A DNA stretch of 64,000 nt from CANDOC01 sp965261725 (GCA_965261725.1 CBDHDU010000002.1:248001-312000); one strand, 5' to 3'; shown: positions 8,804 through 17,819, numbered from the stretch's first letter. A program made the numbers and translations. The notes: generated by a model from the sequence alone, not told the origin.

Positions 8804-10153
8804 ATGAATTCTCAAAAAAAAGAATTTCTCTTATTCAGGTTATCAGTTATATTTTGGCTTTTTCTATCTGCTTCTGTGAATGTTTTTTCAAAAGTTAAAG
8901 TTGATCAGTTTATTTTGTTGAGTGATAGCCTTGGGGATACAGGTAATACGCTAAAGCTGACAAAGTATATTTTGGAGCCAGAAAATTATAACCCGCCTAA
9001 CCATTTCCCCTATTGGGAATGGTGCACAAAATACTCCATGGGGTATTTGCTTCGAGGTGCTGGATTAATAAACCCGCTGCCGGGCTACCCATTTTATGAA
9101 GGCCGTTTCAGTAATGGGAAATTATCATGTGAATATGTTGCTGATTTATTAGATCCGGCTTTGGGAATGGGTGAAGGCTTTATTAATCTTTCTTATGGAG
9201 GGAGCATGGTCATGCCATTCACAGGAGCAGTGACGACATGGGGGGCAGAAATTTGTAGCCGCGATAAGGATATGCATTGTTGTAGAAAGCTGGGTTGTGG
9301 TGTTTTGAAAAACTTGCTGACGGCTAAGTGGTGGATGCTGCCGACAATGGTTGATATGGCAAATTATTATTTAAGTGAAATAAGAAATAACGGAAGGCAA
9401 GTGTATTCATCTACAGTGGTAGCTTTTATTAATGGAGGTAATGATTACATTAATCATATGTGGTCCCCAGAAAAGGCAGTTGGTTATCAGGTGGCGAAGA
9501 TACAGGAGTTTATAAGTGTAGGTGTTAAATATGTTGTATTAGGTGCCGTTCCTCATCCGGGGCGCTCACCCTGTTTGAAAGATAACGAGTTTGCTAAACG
9601 AATTGGTAGATATGTTGATAAACATAATCAAGAAGCTAGAAGTGTGTTTGATAAATTAGTATCCCGTTATACAGATGTAACCTTCACATTCCTTGATATA
9701 GATAAATATATTGATTTTATCTTGGATCATCCTGAATGGTTTGGACTGATAAATATTGATCAGCCATATACAAATATTAATTTCACAGGATGTACCTTTC
9801 GATGTGGTGATGTGAAAATTCAGAATATTACTGATAAAGCGCAGGTGACGATTAAAGAAAATTCAGACAAGTACTTTTTTATGGACCCAATGCATCCGAC
9901 AGAGAGAGTGCATCGAATTATTTCGCTGTTTGTCGCATTTGAGTTGATCGCAGCAGACTATTGTATCGATGAAAGCTTGCTGCTGGAAATTGCGAGAGGT
10001 TTAGAGTTGGATTCATGGGCTAGTGCTGAGGTTTTTTGCACATACAATTCAACCTGGAAAGAAATAGTGAAGCGGGTTTTTGAAGCGGAAGGTGGCGACA
10101 AAGAAAAAAATCATAAACATCCTAATGGTGTTGCTAGGCGCAGGAAGGTTTGA
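8804..10153 (+). CDS. Secreted SGNH/GDSL-family hydrolase (lipase/phospholipase-like)
   Basis: This 449-residue protein starts with an uncleaved-looking or weak signal peptide (hydrophobic residues 9-28, cleavage perhaps at FS/KVKV). It then shows the GDSL blocks: block I LLSDSLGDTGN with nucleophile Ser42, block III NGGNDY (Asn213), and block V DPMHPTERVH with Asp361 and His364. The block I order SDSLGDTGN is that of the thermolabile-haemolysin/PlaA-type secreted lipases. The substrate is unknown; phospholipid or lysophospholipid cleavage is the best inference. ATG 8804 is preferred to a TTG at 8774. The gene is noticeably AT-rich next to its neighbours and stands alone beside an IS nest, which suggests horizontal gain. 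Confidence 0.75.
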   Translation: MNSQKKEFLLFRLSVIFWLFLSASVNVFSKVKVDQFILLSDSLGDTGNTLKLTKYILEPENYNPPNHFPYWEWCTKYSMGYLLRGAGLINPLPGYPFYEGRFSNGKLSCEYVADLLDPALGMGEGFINLSYGGSMVMPFTGAVTTWGAEICSRDKDMHCCRKLGCGVLKNLLTAKWWMLPTMVDMANYYLSEIRNNGRQVYSSTVVAFINGGNDYINHMWSPEKAVGYQVAKIQEFISVGVKYVVLGAVPHPGRSPCLKDNEFAKRIGRYVDKHNQEARSVFDKLVSRYTDVTFTFLDIDKYIDFILDHPEWFGLINIDQPYTNINFTGCTFRCGDVKIQNITDKAQVTIKENSDKYFFMDPMHPTERVHRIISLFVAFELIAADYCIDESLLLEIARGLELDSWASAEVFCTYNSTWKEIVKRVFEAEGGDKEKNHKHPNGVARRRKV

Positions 10154-10256
10154 TTTATTAATAATTTTAAAAGTAAGAAGTTTGGGGTTGTATTCATGCT
10201 TTTATTAAATCGACATTACATTTCACGGTTCACTTTGATCGTATCGGTAATCTTTT

Positions 10257-11866
10257 GTAACTATTCAGCACCCAGCAAAGAGTGACCGCAGTAATTCTTC
10301 ATGGCTATAAGCAGGGCTTCAAAAACATTCTGCCCCTGCTTTCTCGCAGATGAAACATAACTTCGTATTCGGCAATACCATTTCGCCCCTTCCTCGCTTC
10401 TGATGCAGCCCGATATTTTTTGCTTCACCTTGCCATTTCTGATGTCTTGCTCGCTGCCATTATTGTCGAAGGGGATGTTGAGGTCGGTCATGAACCTCAA
10501 AGTTTCGTCCTTGTACTCCACCAACCGCTTAAACAAGTTGAACGCTTTCGTATTCTTGACTTTGTCACGTCCCAACCGTTGCCGTACTCGTTCCATATAG
10601 TCGGCTTCTTCCGCTTGCGCCCTTTTTGCTGTTCGCTCGAACAGTGAAGAGATACGCTGGCGGATGGATTCCGGCATCGCCTTCATTCCCAGCTTTCTAA
10701 AACCATTGCTGAGGTGACAGGCCAGTCTCAGCAGCCGCTGAAGACGAGCCGCAAGATAGTTGCAGTCGCGATCAACGACACCCTGTAACTCCCTCAGGTG
10801 GTGGGCATTGCAGAGTACATGAGCCGCAGCATAGCGGAAGTAAACCTTGTAGTGGTCATGAACCAGTATCCCGGCAAAGGTCAGCAAAATACCCATCGTC
10901 TCTATGGCGGAATGTCCTTTACTCAAGTCCAGATGATAGTACGTCCACTTGTCAGTACGCAGGACATGCATCCACCACAGCGCTCCGGCTACTCTCATGC
11001 CTGTTTCATCAGCGCCTGCAATGGGTTCAACCTTAAGGGCGTCACTAATTGCCTGCTCAGTGCTGGCTAACCGGTCATAAGCATTGCTCTGGAAGGTGCA
11101 GATGGAACCCGGACTGACTTCCAATCCGAAAATATCCATGAAGAACTGGGAGGCACGCTTGCAAGGTATAAGTTGATACTGACAAAGATACACGGCCAGC
11201 GCCTGAGTCACCGGTCCATACTGCACGTGAGCATCAACTCCTTCAGGGAAACGGGCTTGTGTCATGTGACCGCAGCGGCACTCTTTGATTTCGGCCACAT
11301 GGGCTGTCACTTCAAAGTGACCAAAACGACCCGGTTCAAATACTTGCCTTTCAACCAACTTGGCAATGTTTGCAGAGTGCAGGGACTGATGGCACTTCTC
11401 ACAGTCTATAACCGGGTGATATTGGGTGCGGCCAGTGTCAGCGACTTGCTGAAGCGTTGAACCTTTGTGACCTTTCTGACCGCCGGGCTTTCGACCAGAC
11501 CTCTGTCGTAAGCTTTTTGGGTTAGGTTTGTCGTCTTGTGGCTCACCCTCCACCGTGGCAGATGAGTCTTTCTGTTTGGCAGCAGGCTTTGCATAACCGT
11601 CTGTAGAGGGAGGCTTACTGCTGTTCCGGCTGTTGATGTTGAGTCTGTCCGCGAGTTCCTTATTTTCTGTTTCCAGTTTCGCTACCTGATCGCCCAGGCC
11701 ATCGATCTGCTCTTGCTGATCATTTACGATAGCAAGGAGGGTGACGATAATCTGAAACTCGGGATCAAGTTGACTCATAACAAGCGTTGGTCAGAGAAGA
11801 ACTGTATTTGAAAATGACACAAAATCACGAAAATACCAGCTTATTGTGAGGGTGCTGAATAGTTAC
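10257..11866 (-). mobile_element. IS66-family insertion sequence
   Basis: The element is bounded by perfect 17-base inverted repeats: GTAACTATTCAGCACCC at 10257-10273 and its reverse complement at 11850-11866. The transposase stop codon lies inside the left repeat. Total length is 1610 bp with a single transposase gene, which fits the one-gene (ISBst12-like) branch of IS66. The 8-base flanks (AATCTTTT left, GGATAACC right once the ISKra4 element is removed) do not match, so there is no target duplication. This points to a deletion or recombination on the left side. The right side abuts IS630 transposase sequence. Confidence 0.85.
10261..11778 (-). CDS. IS66-family transposase (TnpC type)
   Basis: This 505-residue protein has an N-terminal coiled coil (about 15-50), the IS66 hallmark NINSRNSSKPPSTDG, a basic linker (RQRSGRKPGGQKGHKG), a zinc-ribbon-like region with paired cysteines (DCEKCHQ and CRCG), and the DDE catalytic domain (GADETGMRV, HDHYKVYFRYAAAHVLCNAHHLRE, and FDNNGSEQDIRNGKVKQKISG). 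It looks intact. It has no accessory tnpA/tnpB genes, as in ISBst12-like members. Confidence 0.9.
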   Translation of the reverse strand: MSQLDPEFQIIVTLLAIVNDQQEQIDGLGDQVAKLETENKELADRLNINSRNSSKPPSTDGYAKPAAKQKDSSATVEGEPQDDKPNPKSLRQRSGRKPGGQKGHKGSTLQQVADTGRTQYHPVIDCEKCHQSLHSANIAKLVERQVFEPGRFGHFEVTAHVAEIKECRCGHMTQARFPEGVDAHVQYGPVTQALAVYLCQYQLIPCKRASQFFMDIFGLEVSPGSICTFQSNAYDRLASTEQAISDALKVEPIAGADETGMRVAGALWWMHVLRTDKWTYYHLDLSKGHSAIETMGILLTFAGILVHDHYKVYFRYAAAHVLCNAHHLRELQGVVDRDCNYLAARLQRLLRLACHLSNGFRKLGMKAMPESIRQRISSLFERTAKRAQAEEADYMERVRQRLGRDKVKNTKAFNLFKRLVEYKDETLRFMTDLNIPFDNNGSEQDIRNGKVKQKISGCIRSEEGAKWYCRIRSYVSSARKQGQNVFEALLIAMKNYCGHSLLGAE

Positions 11867-11959
11867 GGAGGGTGTGAGCGGGAATTGATGTAGGAAAAAC
11901 GACTACCGTGAGCTACTTTCATCAAATCATAATAGACGTAAGCACGGCCTTTGCCCCGT

Positions 11960-13288
11960 ATGACTGCTCAAATTCTATCATCTGAAAATCAAGAAACGCA
12001 GATACTCATCACTATTCAGCACGGCAACTCAATGCTCGATTTCGAGACCAGCCTTCAGGGTAGCCTCAATCAAGCTGGAACGCTTGGAGTAGAAAAACAA
12101 CTGGAACACATGGACACCGACGGTTCGCCCATAAAGGTAGGTGGTATTCATATGACCAGCAAGAATAAAAAAGAACCCAAGGTCTACGAAACGTCATGGG
12201 GAGCCGTCAAAGTTCCGCGTTACATTTACCAGAGCAGTCAGGGGGGAGAAACCTTTTGCCCTCTGGATCAGAATGCCCGGATTATTGTCAATTCGACTCC
12301 GGCTTTTGCTCGCATGGTGAGCTGGAAGTATGCCCAGATGGCAGCCCCTCAGGTAGAAGACGATCTGCGACAAAATCATGGTCGTAATAGCAGTCGTTCA
12401 ACACTTCGTGATTTAGCCGATGTGGTGGCAAGTATTGCACAGGCCAAAGAAGAAAGGTGGGTATACGATATTCCAGAGTTACCAAAGCCCGTGACAACAG
12501 TAGCCATAGGGCTTGATGGAGCAAATCTGTTGTACTACGAAGGCTATCGGATCGCTATGTGCGGCACTATCAGCCTCTATGATGATGAAGGCGAGCGTCT
12601 TCATACAATCTACTGTGCAGAGGCACCGGAATACGGCAAGCAAACCTGCCCACGAGAATACGGCAAGCAAACCTTCATTAACCGTTTTACTGGAGAAATC
12701 CAGAAGGTTAAGGATAGATTCCCTGAGGCGGTTTATGTGGGGGTTGCTGACGGAGCGGCGGATAACTGGACATTTTTAGAATCCTTTACATCTATCCACG
12801 TGCTGGACTTTTATCACGTGTCTGAATATGTTGCTGACGCTGCTGAGGCACTTTATCCGGGAAAGAAAGCCACACAGGAAAGGCATGCATGGTTCAAGCA
12901 GAAGCTACACGACCTGAAACACGATGAAGGCGCAGCACAAAGCCTGCGGCGAGAGCTTGAACGGGCAACACCGGGCAACAACCGTACCGCCTCTATGGAA
13001 AAGTTGATGAAAGCGAGAACCTACTTTAAAAATCACTGGCACCAAATGATTTATCCTGAAGCCAGAAAGAGGAACTTACCCATTGGTTCAGGTGTTACGG
13101 AAGCGGCTTGCAAGAGTTTGGTAAAGCAACGTATGTGCCGCTCTGGCATGCGCTGGAAAGAGCAAGGTGCATCAATGTTGTTGACGTTGAGAGCATTAGT
13201 TTGTTCGTCCGGGCAATGGGATGCATTCTGGTCAAAAATGAATCGCTATGGTTTTCCCGTCGCACACAACCTCTTCCCGGTACATTGA
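11960..13288 (+). CDS. ISKra4-family transposase with a 9-residue internal duplication
   Basis: This 442-residue protein matches ISKra4-type transposases: VAIGLDGANLLYYEGYR carrying the first catalytic Asp, VGVADGAADNWTFL with the second, and the C-terminal IGSGVTEAACKSLVKQRM with the Glu, followed by RSGMRWKEQGA. ATG 11960 is chosen; a TTG at 11951 would add three codons. A 27-base tandem duplication repeats EYGKQT within residues 224-239, between the first and second catalytic regions. It keeps the frame but may reduce activity. Confidence 0.85.
   Translation: MTAQILSSENQETQILITIQHGNSMLDFETSLQGSLNQAGTLGVEKQLEHMDTDGSPIKVGGIHMTSKNKKEPKVYETSWGAVKVPRYIYQSSQGGETFCPLDQNARIIVNSTPAFARMVSWKYAQMAAPQVEDDLRQNHGRNSSRSTLRDLADVVASIAQAKEERWVYDIPELPKPVTTVAIGLDGANLLYYEGYRIAMCGTISLYDDEGERLHTIYCAEAPEYGKQTCPREYGKQTFINRFTGEIQKVKDRFPEAVYVGVADGAADNWTFLESFTSIHVLDFYHVSEYVADAAEALYPGKKATQERHAWFKQKLHDLKHDEGAAQSLRRELERATPGNNRTASMEKLMKARTYFKNHWHQMIYPEARKRNLPIGSGVTEAACKSLVKQRMCRSGMRWKEQGASMLLTLRALVCSSGQWDAFWSKMNRYGFPVAHNLFPVH
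12629..12674 (+). repeat. 27-bp-period tandem duplication inside the ISKra4 transposase gene
   Basis: GAATACGGCAAGCAAACCT occurs at 12629-12647 and again at 12656-12674, exactly 27 bases apart. It adds nine in-frame codons (EYGKQT repeated). It looks like a slippage duplication in this copy of the element. Confidence 0.85.
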
Positions 13289-13303
13289 TCAGGCAGCACA
13301 CCC

Positions 13304-13627
13304 GTTACGGATAACCTGAACACACATACACCGGCATCGCTCTACAAAGTATTCGAACCTGAAGAAGCTCGCCGTATAGCCAGTAAGCTGGAAATCCATT
13401 ACACCCCAAAGCATGGCAGCTGGCTAAACATGGCTGAAATTGAACTGAGTATTTTAAGCCGCCAGTGCCTCGATCGCAGGATTCCGGATCAAAACACTTT
13501 GAAAGCAGAGGTTTCGTCTTGGGAAGCGGTACGAAACCAGTGCCAGACAAAAATGGACTGGCGGTTTACCAACAAGGATGCGCGAATAAAGCTGAGAAAG
13601 CTTTACCCTTCAATCGCATTGAAATGA
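13304..13627 (+). pseudogene. IS630-family transposase, C-terminal remnant
   Basis: The frame from 13310 encodes DNLNTHTPASLYKVFEP, then IHYTPKHGSWLNMAEIELS and SRQCLDRRI, ending LYPSIALK. These are the second catalytic Asp region and the HGSWLNMAE catalytic Glu motif of IS630/Tc1-mariner-type transposases. The N-terminal half is missing: it is cut at 13309 by the IS66 and ISKra4 insertions and is not found to the left of them. The 3' end of the element is itself interrupted by an IS481 element three codons after the stop. It is the oldest layer of the IS nest and cannot be functional. Confidence 0.85.
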
Positions 13628-13629
13628 TG

Positions 13630-14837
13630 TGTAGAAGTTCCGATCTGATCTGACAGTTACCGATTTTCAAGAAGGTGTCTGTCAGGTCAAATTCAAGCTA
13701 CAAATTTTTCCTTCCAGATTCTTTTCCCATCGAGCAATGTTTCCATTGGCGTCCTTCCGCAACACTGTTTGCCTTGATGGGTGCGTTCAGTATTGTAGTG
13801 AATCAGCCATTCGTCCAGATCAGCCTGAAGTTCATCAATCGTCGTATACAACTTCCTCCTCAACGCGGGCTGATAAAACTCCTGAAGGATCGTTTTATGG
13901 AAGCGCTCGCAAATCCCGTTGGTTTGGGGGTGCCTGACCCTTGTCTTGGTGTGCTCGATATCATTCACCGCCATGTAAAGCTGGTAGTCATGCTGGTCTG
14001 CTCTGCCGCAGTATTCAGTACCACGGTCAGTTAGAATGCGCAGCACTGGAAGCTCCTGCGCTTCGTGAAAGGGTAAAACCCGGTCATTTAACAGGTCGGC
14101 AGCCGTTATCGGGGTTTTGGTTGTATAAAGCTTGCACTGTGCCACCTTGGAATAGGTATCCACGTAGGTCTGTTGATACACTCGGCCAACCCCTTTGAAC
14201 GTCCCGACATAAAAGGTGTCCTGTGACCCGAGATAGCCGGGATGGGCTGTATCGATTTCACCACAAGCTTCATCGTCCAGCTTCTTTCGCTCCAGCGCTT
14301 GAACCTGGGATTCAGTCAGAATGATGCCCTCTTTGGCAACCTTCTCCTCCAGTGCTTTCAGGCGTTGCTTGAAGTTGGCCAGGTCATGCCTCAGCCAAAC
14401 ACTGCGAACGCCACTGGGTGAAACAAAGATCCCCTTCTTGCGTAACTCATTGGAGACTCGGGCTTGTCCATGGGCCGGGTCTTCAATGGCATAATCAAGA
14501 ACGGCTTGTTCGACCACCGGATCAACGCGGTTTTTTACATTGGGTGCTCTGCGGCTCTGATCCAGCAAGGCTTTAACGCCGCCGTCATCGACTGCATCCC
14601 GGTAGCGATAAAAGGTATCTCTGGAAACGCCCATGGTTTTACAGGCTTTCGAAATATTGCCCAGCTCGTCAGCCAGATTCAGTAAGCCAACCTTGTGCTT
14701 GATGATTTTTTGATTAGTATGAATCATGAGGGTTACCTTTTTTGTGATTTAGATTTAAGAGTCTTCACCTCTATCTAAATCGGTAACCCTTTCCTTTTTT
14801 TAAGGGGAAATTGTCAGATCAGGTCTGAACTTCTACA
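13630..14837 (-). mobile_element. IS481-family insertion sequence with 7-bp target duplication
   Basis: The left end TGTAGAAGTTC at 13630, extending through GATCTGATCTGACA to 13655, is matched by its inverted copy at 14812-14837 with three mismatches in 26 bases. The element is 1208 bp. It is flanked by the direct repeat AATGATG at 13623-13629 and 14838-14844. Removing one copy restores a continuous IS630 3' end. This is a recent-looking, complete insertion. Confidence 0.9.
13693..14727 (-). CDS. IS481-family transposase
   Basis: This 344-residue protein has an N-terminal helix-turn-helix (NISKACKTMGVSRDTFYRYRD), a second HTH-like region (HGQARVSNELRKKGIFVSP), and an rve/DDE integrase core: Asp in GEIDTAHPGYL, Asp in ILTDRGTEYCG and Glu in TNGICERFHKT, with the usual YNTERTHQGK tail. 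It is intact and inside a complete element with target duplications, so it may be active. Confidence 0.9.
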   Translation of the reverse strand: MIHTNQKIIKHKVGLLNLADELGNISKACKTMGVSRDTFYRYRDAVDDGGVKALLDQSRRAPNVKNRVDPVVEQAVLDYAIEDPAHGQARVSNELRKKGIFVSPSGVRSVWLRHDLANFKQRLKALEEKVAKEGIILTESQVQALERKKLDDEACGEIDTAHPGYLGSQDTFYVGTFKGVGRVYQQTYVDTYSKVAQCKLYTTKTPITAADLLNDRVLPFHEAQELPVLRILTDRGTEYCGRADQHDYQLYMAVNDIEHTKTRVRHPQTNGICERFHKTILQEFYQPALRRKLYTTIDELQADLDEWLIHYNTERTHQGKQCCGRTPMETLLDGKRIWKEKFVA

Positions 14838-14946
14838 AATGATGTACTAGGATCGGTGTATCCCTACTTGCTTTTGATTTGATCTGAAATGATCATCGCG
14901 CCCTGTTTTTCGACACTCCAATCACTCTTATTCCAGTGGTATTGCA

Positions 14947-15843
14947 TTGACAGGTTCTTCCTCCCGCACCGGCTTTTTACTGGCCGTTTTTTCATTTGTT
15001 TTCTGGGGTGTTATCCCGATTTATTTCAAATCGGTTTCATCCGTATCGCCTCTGGAAGTACTGTCTCACCGAGTGTTCTGGTCAGCAATTTTGTTGACGT
15101 GCATTGTTTTCATGACAGGGAAGCAGCATGAATTACGAACAGCACTCAGTAATAAGAGAACCCTTGGCTGGCTTACACTTTCTGCACTGCTGATTGGCGG
15201 TAACTGGTTATCCTTTATCTGGGGCGTGAGCAATAACCTGATTCTGCAAACCAGCCTGGGGTATTTCATTACACCTCTGGTTAATGTGTTGTTCGGATTT
15301 CTGTTTTTCGGGGAGCGTCTGAAGCCAACAGGACTGATAGCAATCGCTTTGGCTGCTTCCGGCGTTGCCATGCAGGTTTATCTGCTGGGCAGTATTCCGG
15401 TTGTTGCACTGCTGGTCTCACTGACCTTTGCGTGTTACGGGCTGGTTCGTAAAAAAGTTGATGTTAAACCTGTGCCCGGACTCACCATTGAAACCTTTGT
15501 ATTGCTACCCGCAGCTATTGCGTGGTTTGGCTGGTTGATCAGCCAGAACCAATTTCATCTGTCTACTGAAATGCCGGAAATCAGCCTGCTGCTGTTTATG
15601 GCGGGGCTTGTGACAACGATTCCGTTGATTACTTTTAATATGGCGGCCAAGCAACTCTCGCTGACCGTACTGGGTATGGTGCAATATATCGGCCCTACTC
15701 TTTCTTTTCTGATTGGCGTCTTTATCTATCAGGAGCCAATGAATGAAACCAAGCTGATGTCATTTGTATTAATCTGGCTGGGACTGGCGATCTTTTCATT
15801 TGGCAGTATGATGAATCACAGAAGGATGATTGCCAAAAGCTGA
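14947..15843 (+). CDS. rarD: EamA/RarD-family transporter
   Basis: This 298-residue protein has about ten membrane segments. The opening matches RarD: FVFWGVIPIYFKSVS followed by VLSHRVFWSAILL. Two EamA-type halves are visible, the second starting near LVSLTFACYGLVRKK. RarD proteins are inner-membrane drug/metabolite-superfamily exporters; resistance to chloramphenicol was proposed for the E. coli protein but the natural substrate is unknown. The only usable start in frame is TTG at 14947, because a stop lies at 14890 and there is no ATG between. The last bases overlap the region just before the M15 peptidase gene (13-base gap), so the two may be one transcript. The start lies 109 bases from the IS481 right end. 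Confidence 0.8.
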   Translation: MTGSSSRTGFLLAVFSFVFWGVIPIYFKSVSSVSPLEVLSHRVFWSAILLTCIVFMTGKQHELRTALSNKRTLGWLTLSALLIGGNWLSFIWGVSNNLILQTSLGYFITPLVNVLFGFLFFGERLKPTGLIAIALAASGVAMQVYLLGSIPVVALLVSLTFACYGLVRKKVDVKPVPGLTIETFVLLPAAIAWFGWLISQNQFHLSTEMPEISLLLFMAGLVTTIPLITFNMAAKQLSLTVLGMVQYIGPTLSFLIGVFIYQEPMNETKLMSFVLIWLGLAIFSFGSMMNHRRMIAKS

Positions 15844-15856
15844 TAAGGACAAAGGA

Positions 15857-16819
15857 ATGCCACTCAGAAAAACAATCAGTCAACTGCTGATATCTATATC
15901 CGTTTTACTGGCTGGCATTACTATGCAAACACAGGCTTTTCAAAGTAACGTCCGGAATATTTCGCCTGATATGTGTACCACCATGCAACAATCAGGCGTT
16001 ATCACACCGACGAATCCTGTACCGTGTAACCGGCTGCGAATCGTTACCTTTTCACATTATGATTTTACTGGTGAAGTTCATCACAACGGTCAGATCATGG
16101 TGATGGATGCCGTAGCTCCTTCTGTCATTTCAATCTTTAAGCAGCTGTTCCTCCGCGAATTTCCCATTGCCCGCGCCAAACTGATAAATCATTATGGCGG
16201 AGATGATGATTTATCCCTTGCCGACAACAATACATCGTCTTTTAACAGTCGGCCAGTAGTCGGACACAAGGTACTGTCAATACATGCCTACGGGCTCGCC
16301 ATTGATATAAACCCGCTGCAAAATCCCTTCATTTCATTCAAGTCTGATGCAGCAATTTTTAATCCGCCCAAAGGAATTCAATACACCAACAGAAATAACA
16401 GCCGCCCCGGCAAGCCGTTCAGGGCTGGAATGGCTGAAGAAGTCGTGGGTATTTTTGCCCGCTATGGTTTTAAAATCTGGGGAGGTTACTGGGATAATCC
16501 GATTGATTACCAGCATTTTCAGGTCAGTCGTGAAATGGCGGAATTTATGGCAGCAATCCCGGCGGATCTGGCTACAACCTTTTTCTCAAACTACGCCACC
16601 CACCAGCAAATCTATTACCAACACTGCACAGACCAGCATCAGCACACACATCAGGATTATGTTGATAGCCTGAAACAACGGTTTGCCGATTCCAGACAAA
16701 TACCGCTGCTTCAGCTATACAGAGAAATTCCTGACATACTAGCCATTGCTATCCGTAATTTCAGTTCTGAGGTAAACAGGGACACTGCCTGCCCTTCTCC
16801 GGCTGATGAGATAACATAA
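15857..16819 (+). CDS. Secreted M15-type (D-Ala-D-Ala carboxypeptidase-like) peptidase
   Basis: This 320-residue protein has a signal peptide (hydrophobic residues 8-22, cleavage near TQA/FQSN). The zinc-peptidase M15 signature is seen in LSIHAYGLAIDINPLQNP (His and Asp ligands, spacing H-x6-D) and in WGGYWDNPIDYQHFQ (third ligand His). It probably trims cell-wall peptides in the periplasm. Start ATG 15857 has AAGGA eight bases upstream; the frame also opens at 15830 inside rarD. The C-terminus, after the catalytic domain, is rich in His and Gln (DQHQHTHQDY). Its 3' end overlaps the convergent DUF2608 gene by 59 bases. Confidence 0.75.
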   Translation: MPLRKTISQLLISISVLLAGITMQTQAFQSNVRNISPDMCTTMQQSGVITPTNPVPCNRLRIVTFSHYDFTGEVHHNGQIMVMDAVAPSVISIFKQLFLREFPIARAKLINHYGGDDDLSLADNNTSSFNSRPVVGHKVLSIHAYGLAIDINPLQNPFISFKSDAAIFNPPKGIQYTNRNNSRPGKPFRAGMAEEVVGIFARYGFKIWGGYWDNPIDYQHFQVSREMAEFMAAIPADLATTFFSNYATHQQIYYQHCTDQHQHTHQDYVDSLKQRFADSRQIPLLQLYREIPDILAIAIRNFSSEVNRDTACPSPADEIT

Positions 16820-17672
16820 GATTGCGCGTGTAGTCATCCGTCGCAATCAAACGACTGATAACAACATCTGCCCGCCAGCGGCTGAGAAAATGCATTAGCT
16901 GGCGCTTTGCTTCCTGAGGGCGATAGTCGCCATGCACCCGGGGGAAAGTACAGAATATTGTGTGCACGGAAGGGCGTAATGACTCCTCAACTCTTTCCAG
17001 CGAGGCTGTAACATCATCAAGGTGCTTTTGCTTATCATCAATCATCACAATGTGGGAAACTCCTTTAAACAGACCCTCCTGCTCTTTCAGAAGAGCGTTC
17101 AGTGTTTCTCCCTTACGATTGCCATGGCTGACAAAAACAACGCCTTTTTCCACTCGGGCACGACGCTCTGAATCAAGAGGAATCCAGCGCTCTTCCCCGG
17201 TATCAGAGAAAACAACCTGCGCTTCTCGCAACTGATCCAGTGTCACATTTTTAATACCAAGCCCGCGGGATGTCATCCCGATTACTTTTGCTCCCCGCTG
17301 TTGCAGCTTATCCACAACCGGAGGGATTCTCGGATCAGTCAACGCTAACGGAACCCGCGGATAAACCGCCGCAAGTAAAACATCAACCCGCGCGGCGGCT
17401 TCATTGCGAGACAGGGTTTTATCCTGCTGCATCAGCTCATCCAGCAGGTTAAAGAACATGGCAGAATGCCCCAGCCACTGCCCTACCGGCGTAGTCAGTA
17501 CGGTTTCATCGATATCAAGAATAACCAGTGTTCCTGTCAGGTCTGCTGCTTGACTGAAATAGGCTTCCAGATATTCACCTGGTCTGCTGGTTTCAGGCTG
17601 AGCCCAGCCTGTTACTGAAAACAGCAGGGCAACGACTATTACAGCAATGTAACTGCTTATGCGGTTTATCAC
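16761..17672 (-). CDS. DUF2608 family HAD-like secreted protein
   Basis: This 303-residue protein has a signal peptide (SYIAVIVVALLFSVTGWAQ) followed by a haloacid-dehalogenase fold: motif I DIDETVL, motif II-like GMTSRG, and an acidic IVMIDDKQKHL as motif IV. This matches DUF2608, a family of exported HAD-like proteins found in several host-associated bacteria; the substrate is unknown. I prefer the GTG at 17672 because CAGGAG sits six bases upstream and a good signal peptide follows; an ATG at 17720 would add 16 residues before it. The gene converges on the M15 peptidase with a 59-base overlap. Confidence 0.7.
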   Translation of the reverse strand: MINRISSYIAVIVVALLFSVTGWAQPETSRPGEYLEAYFSQAADLTGTLVILDIDETVLTTPVGQWLGHSAMFFNLLDELMQQDKTLSRNEAAARVDVLLAAVYPRVPLALTDPRIPPVVDKLQQRGAKVIGMTSRGLGIKNVTLDQLREAQVVFSDTGEERWIPLDSERRARVEKGVVFVSHGNRKGETLNALLKEQEGLFKGVSHIVMIDDKQKHLDDVTASLERVEESLRPSVHTIFCTFPRVHGDYRPQEAKRQLMHFLSRWRADVVISRLIATDDYTRNLMLSHQPEKGRQCPCLPQN

Positions 17673-17819
17673 ACCCGGCTCCTGTCTCGTTGTAATTACT
17701 ATTTGGTAAACAGACAGCATAGACAGGCTCAGGTTCAGACCAGTCCATAGATAGCTATGGATAGCTCAGTTTTACAGGTACACTGAAAGCCTTCCCTGAA
17801 TGATTTCCCGATACAGATA

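Larger units (their letters stand above)
11870..13303 (+). mobile_element. ISKra4-family insertion sequence with 8-bp target duplication
   Basis: Imperfect inverted ends both begin GGGTGTG (11870 rightward; complement at 13297-13303) and share further bases about 20 positions in. The ends are flanked by a perfect 8-base direct repeat GTTACGGA at 11862-11869 and 13304-13311. The duplicated target straddles the last five bases of the IS66 right end and three bases of IS630 sequence. The element therefore inserted after IS66 had already landed in the IS630 transposase gene. Length is 1434 bp with one transposase gene. Confidence 0.8.

Noticed and set aside
10257..14837. Composite transposon bounded by the IS66 and IS481 elements
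   Set aside because: The outer elements belong to different families, and the internal DNA is only other IS sequence with no cargo; independent nested insertions explain it.
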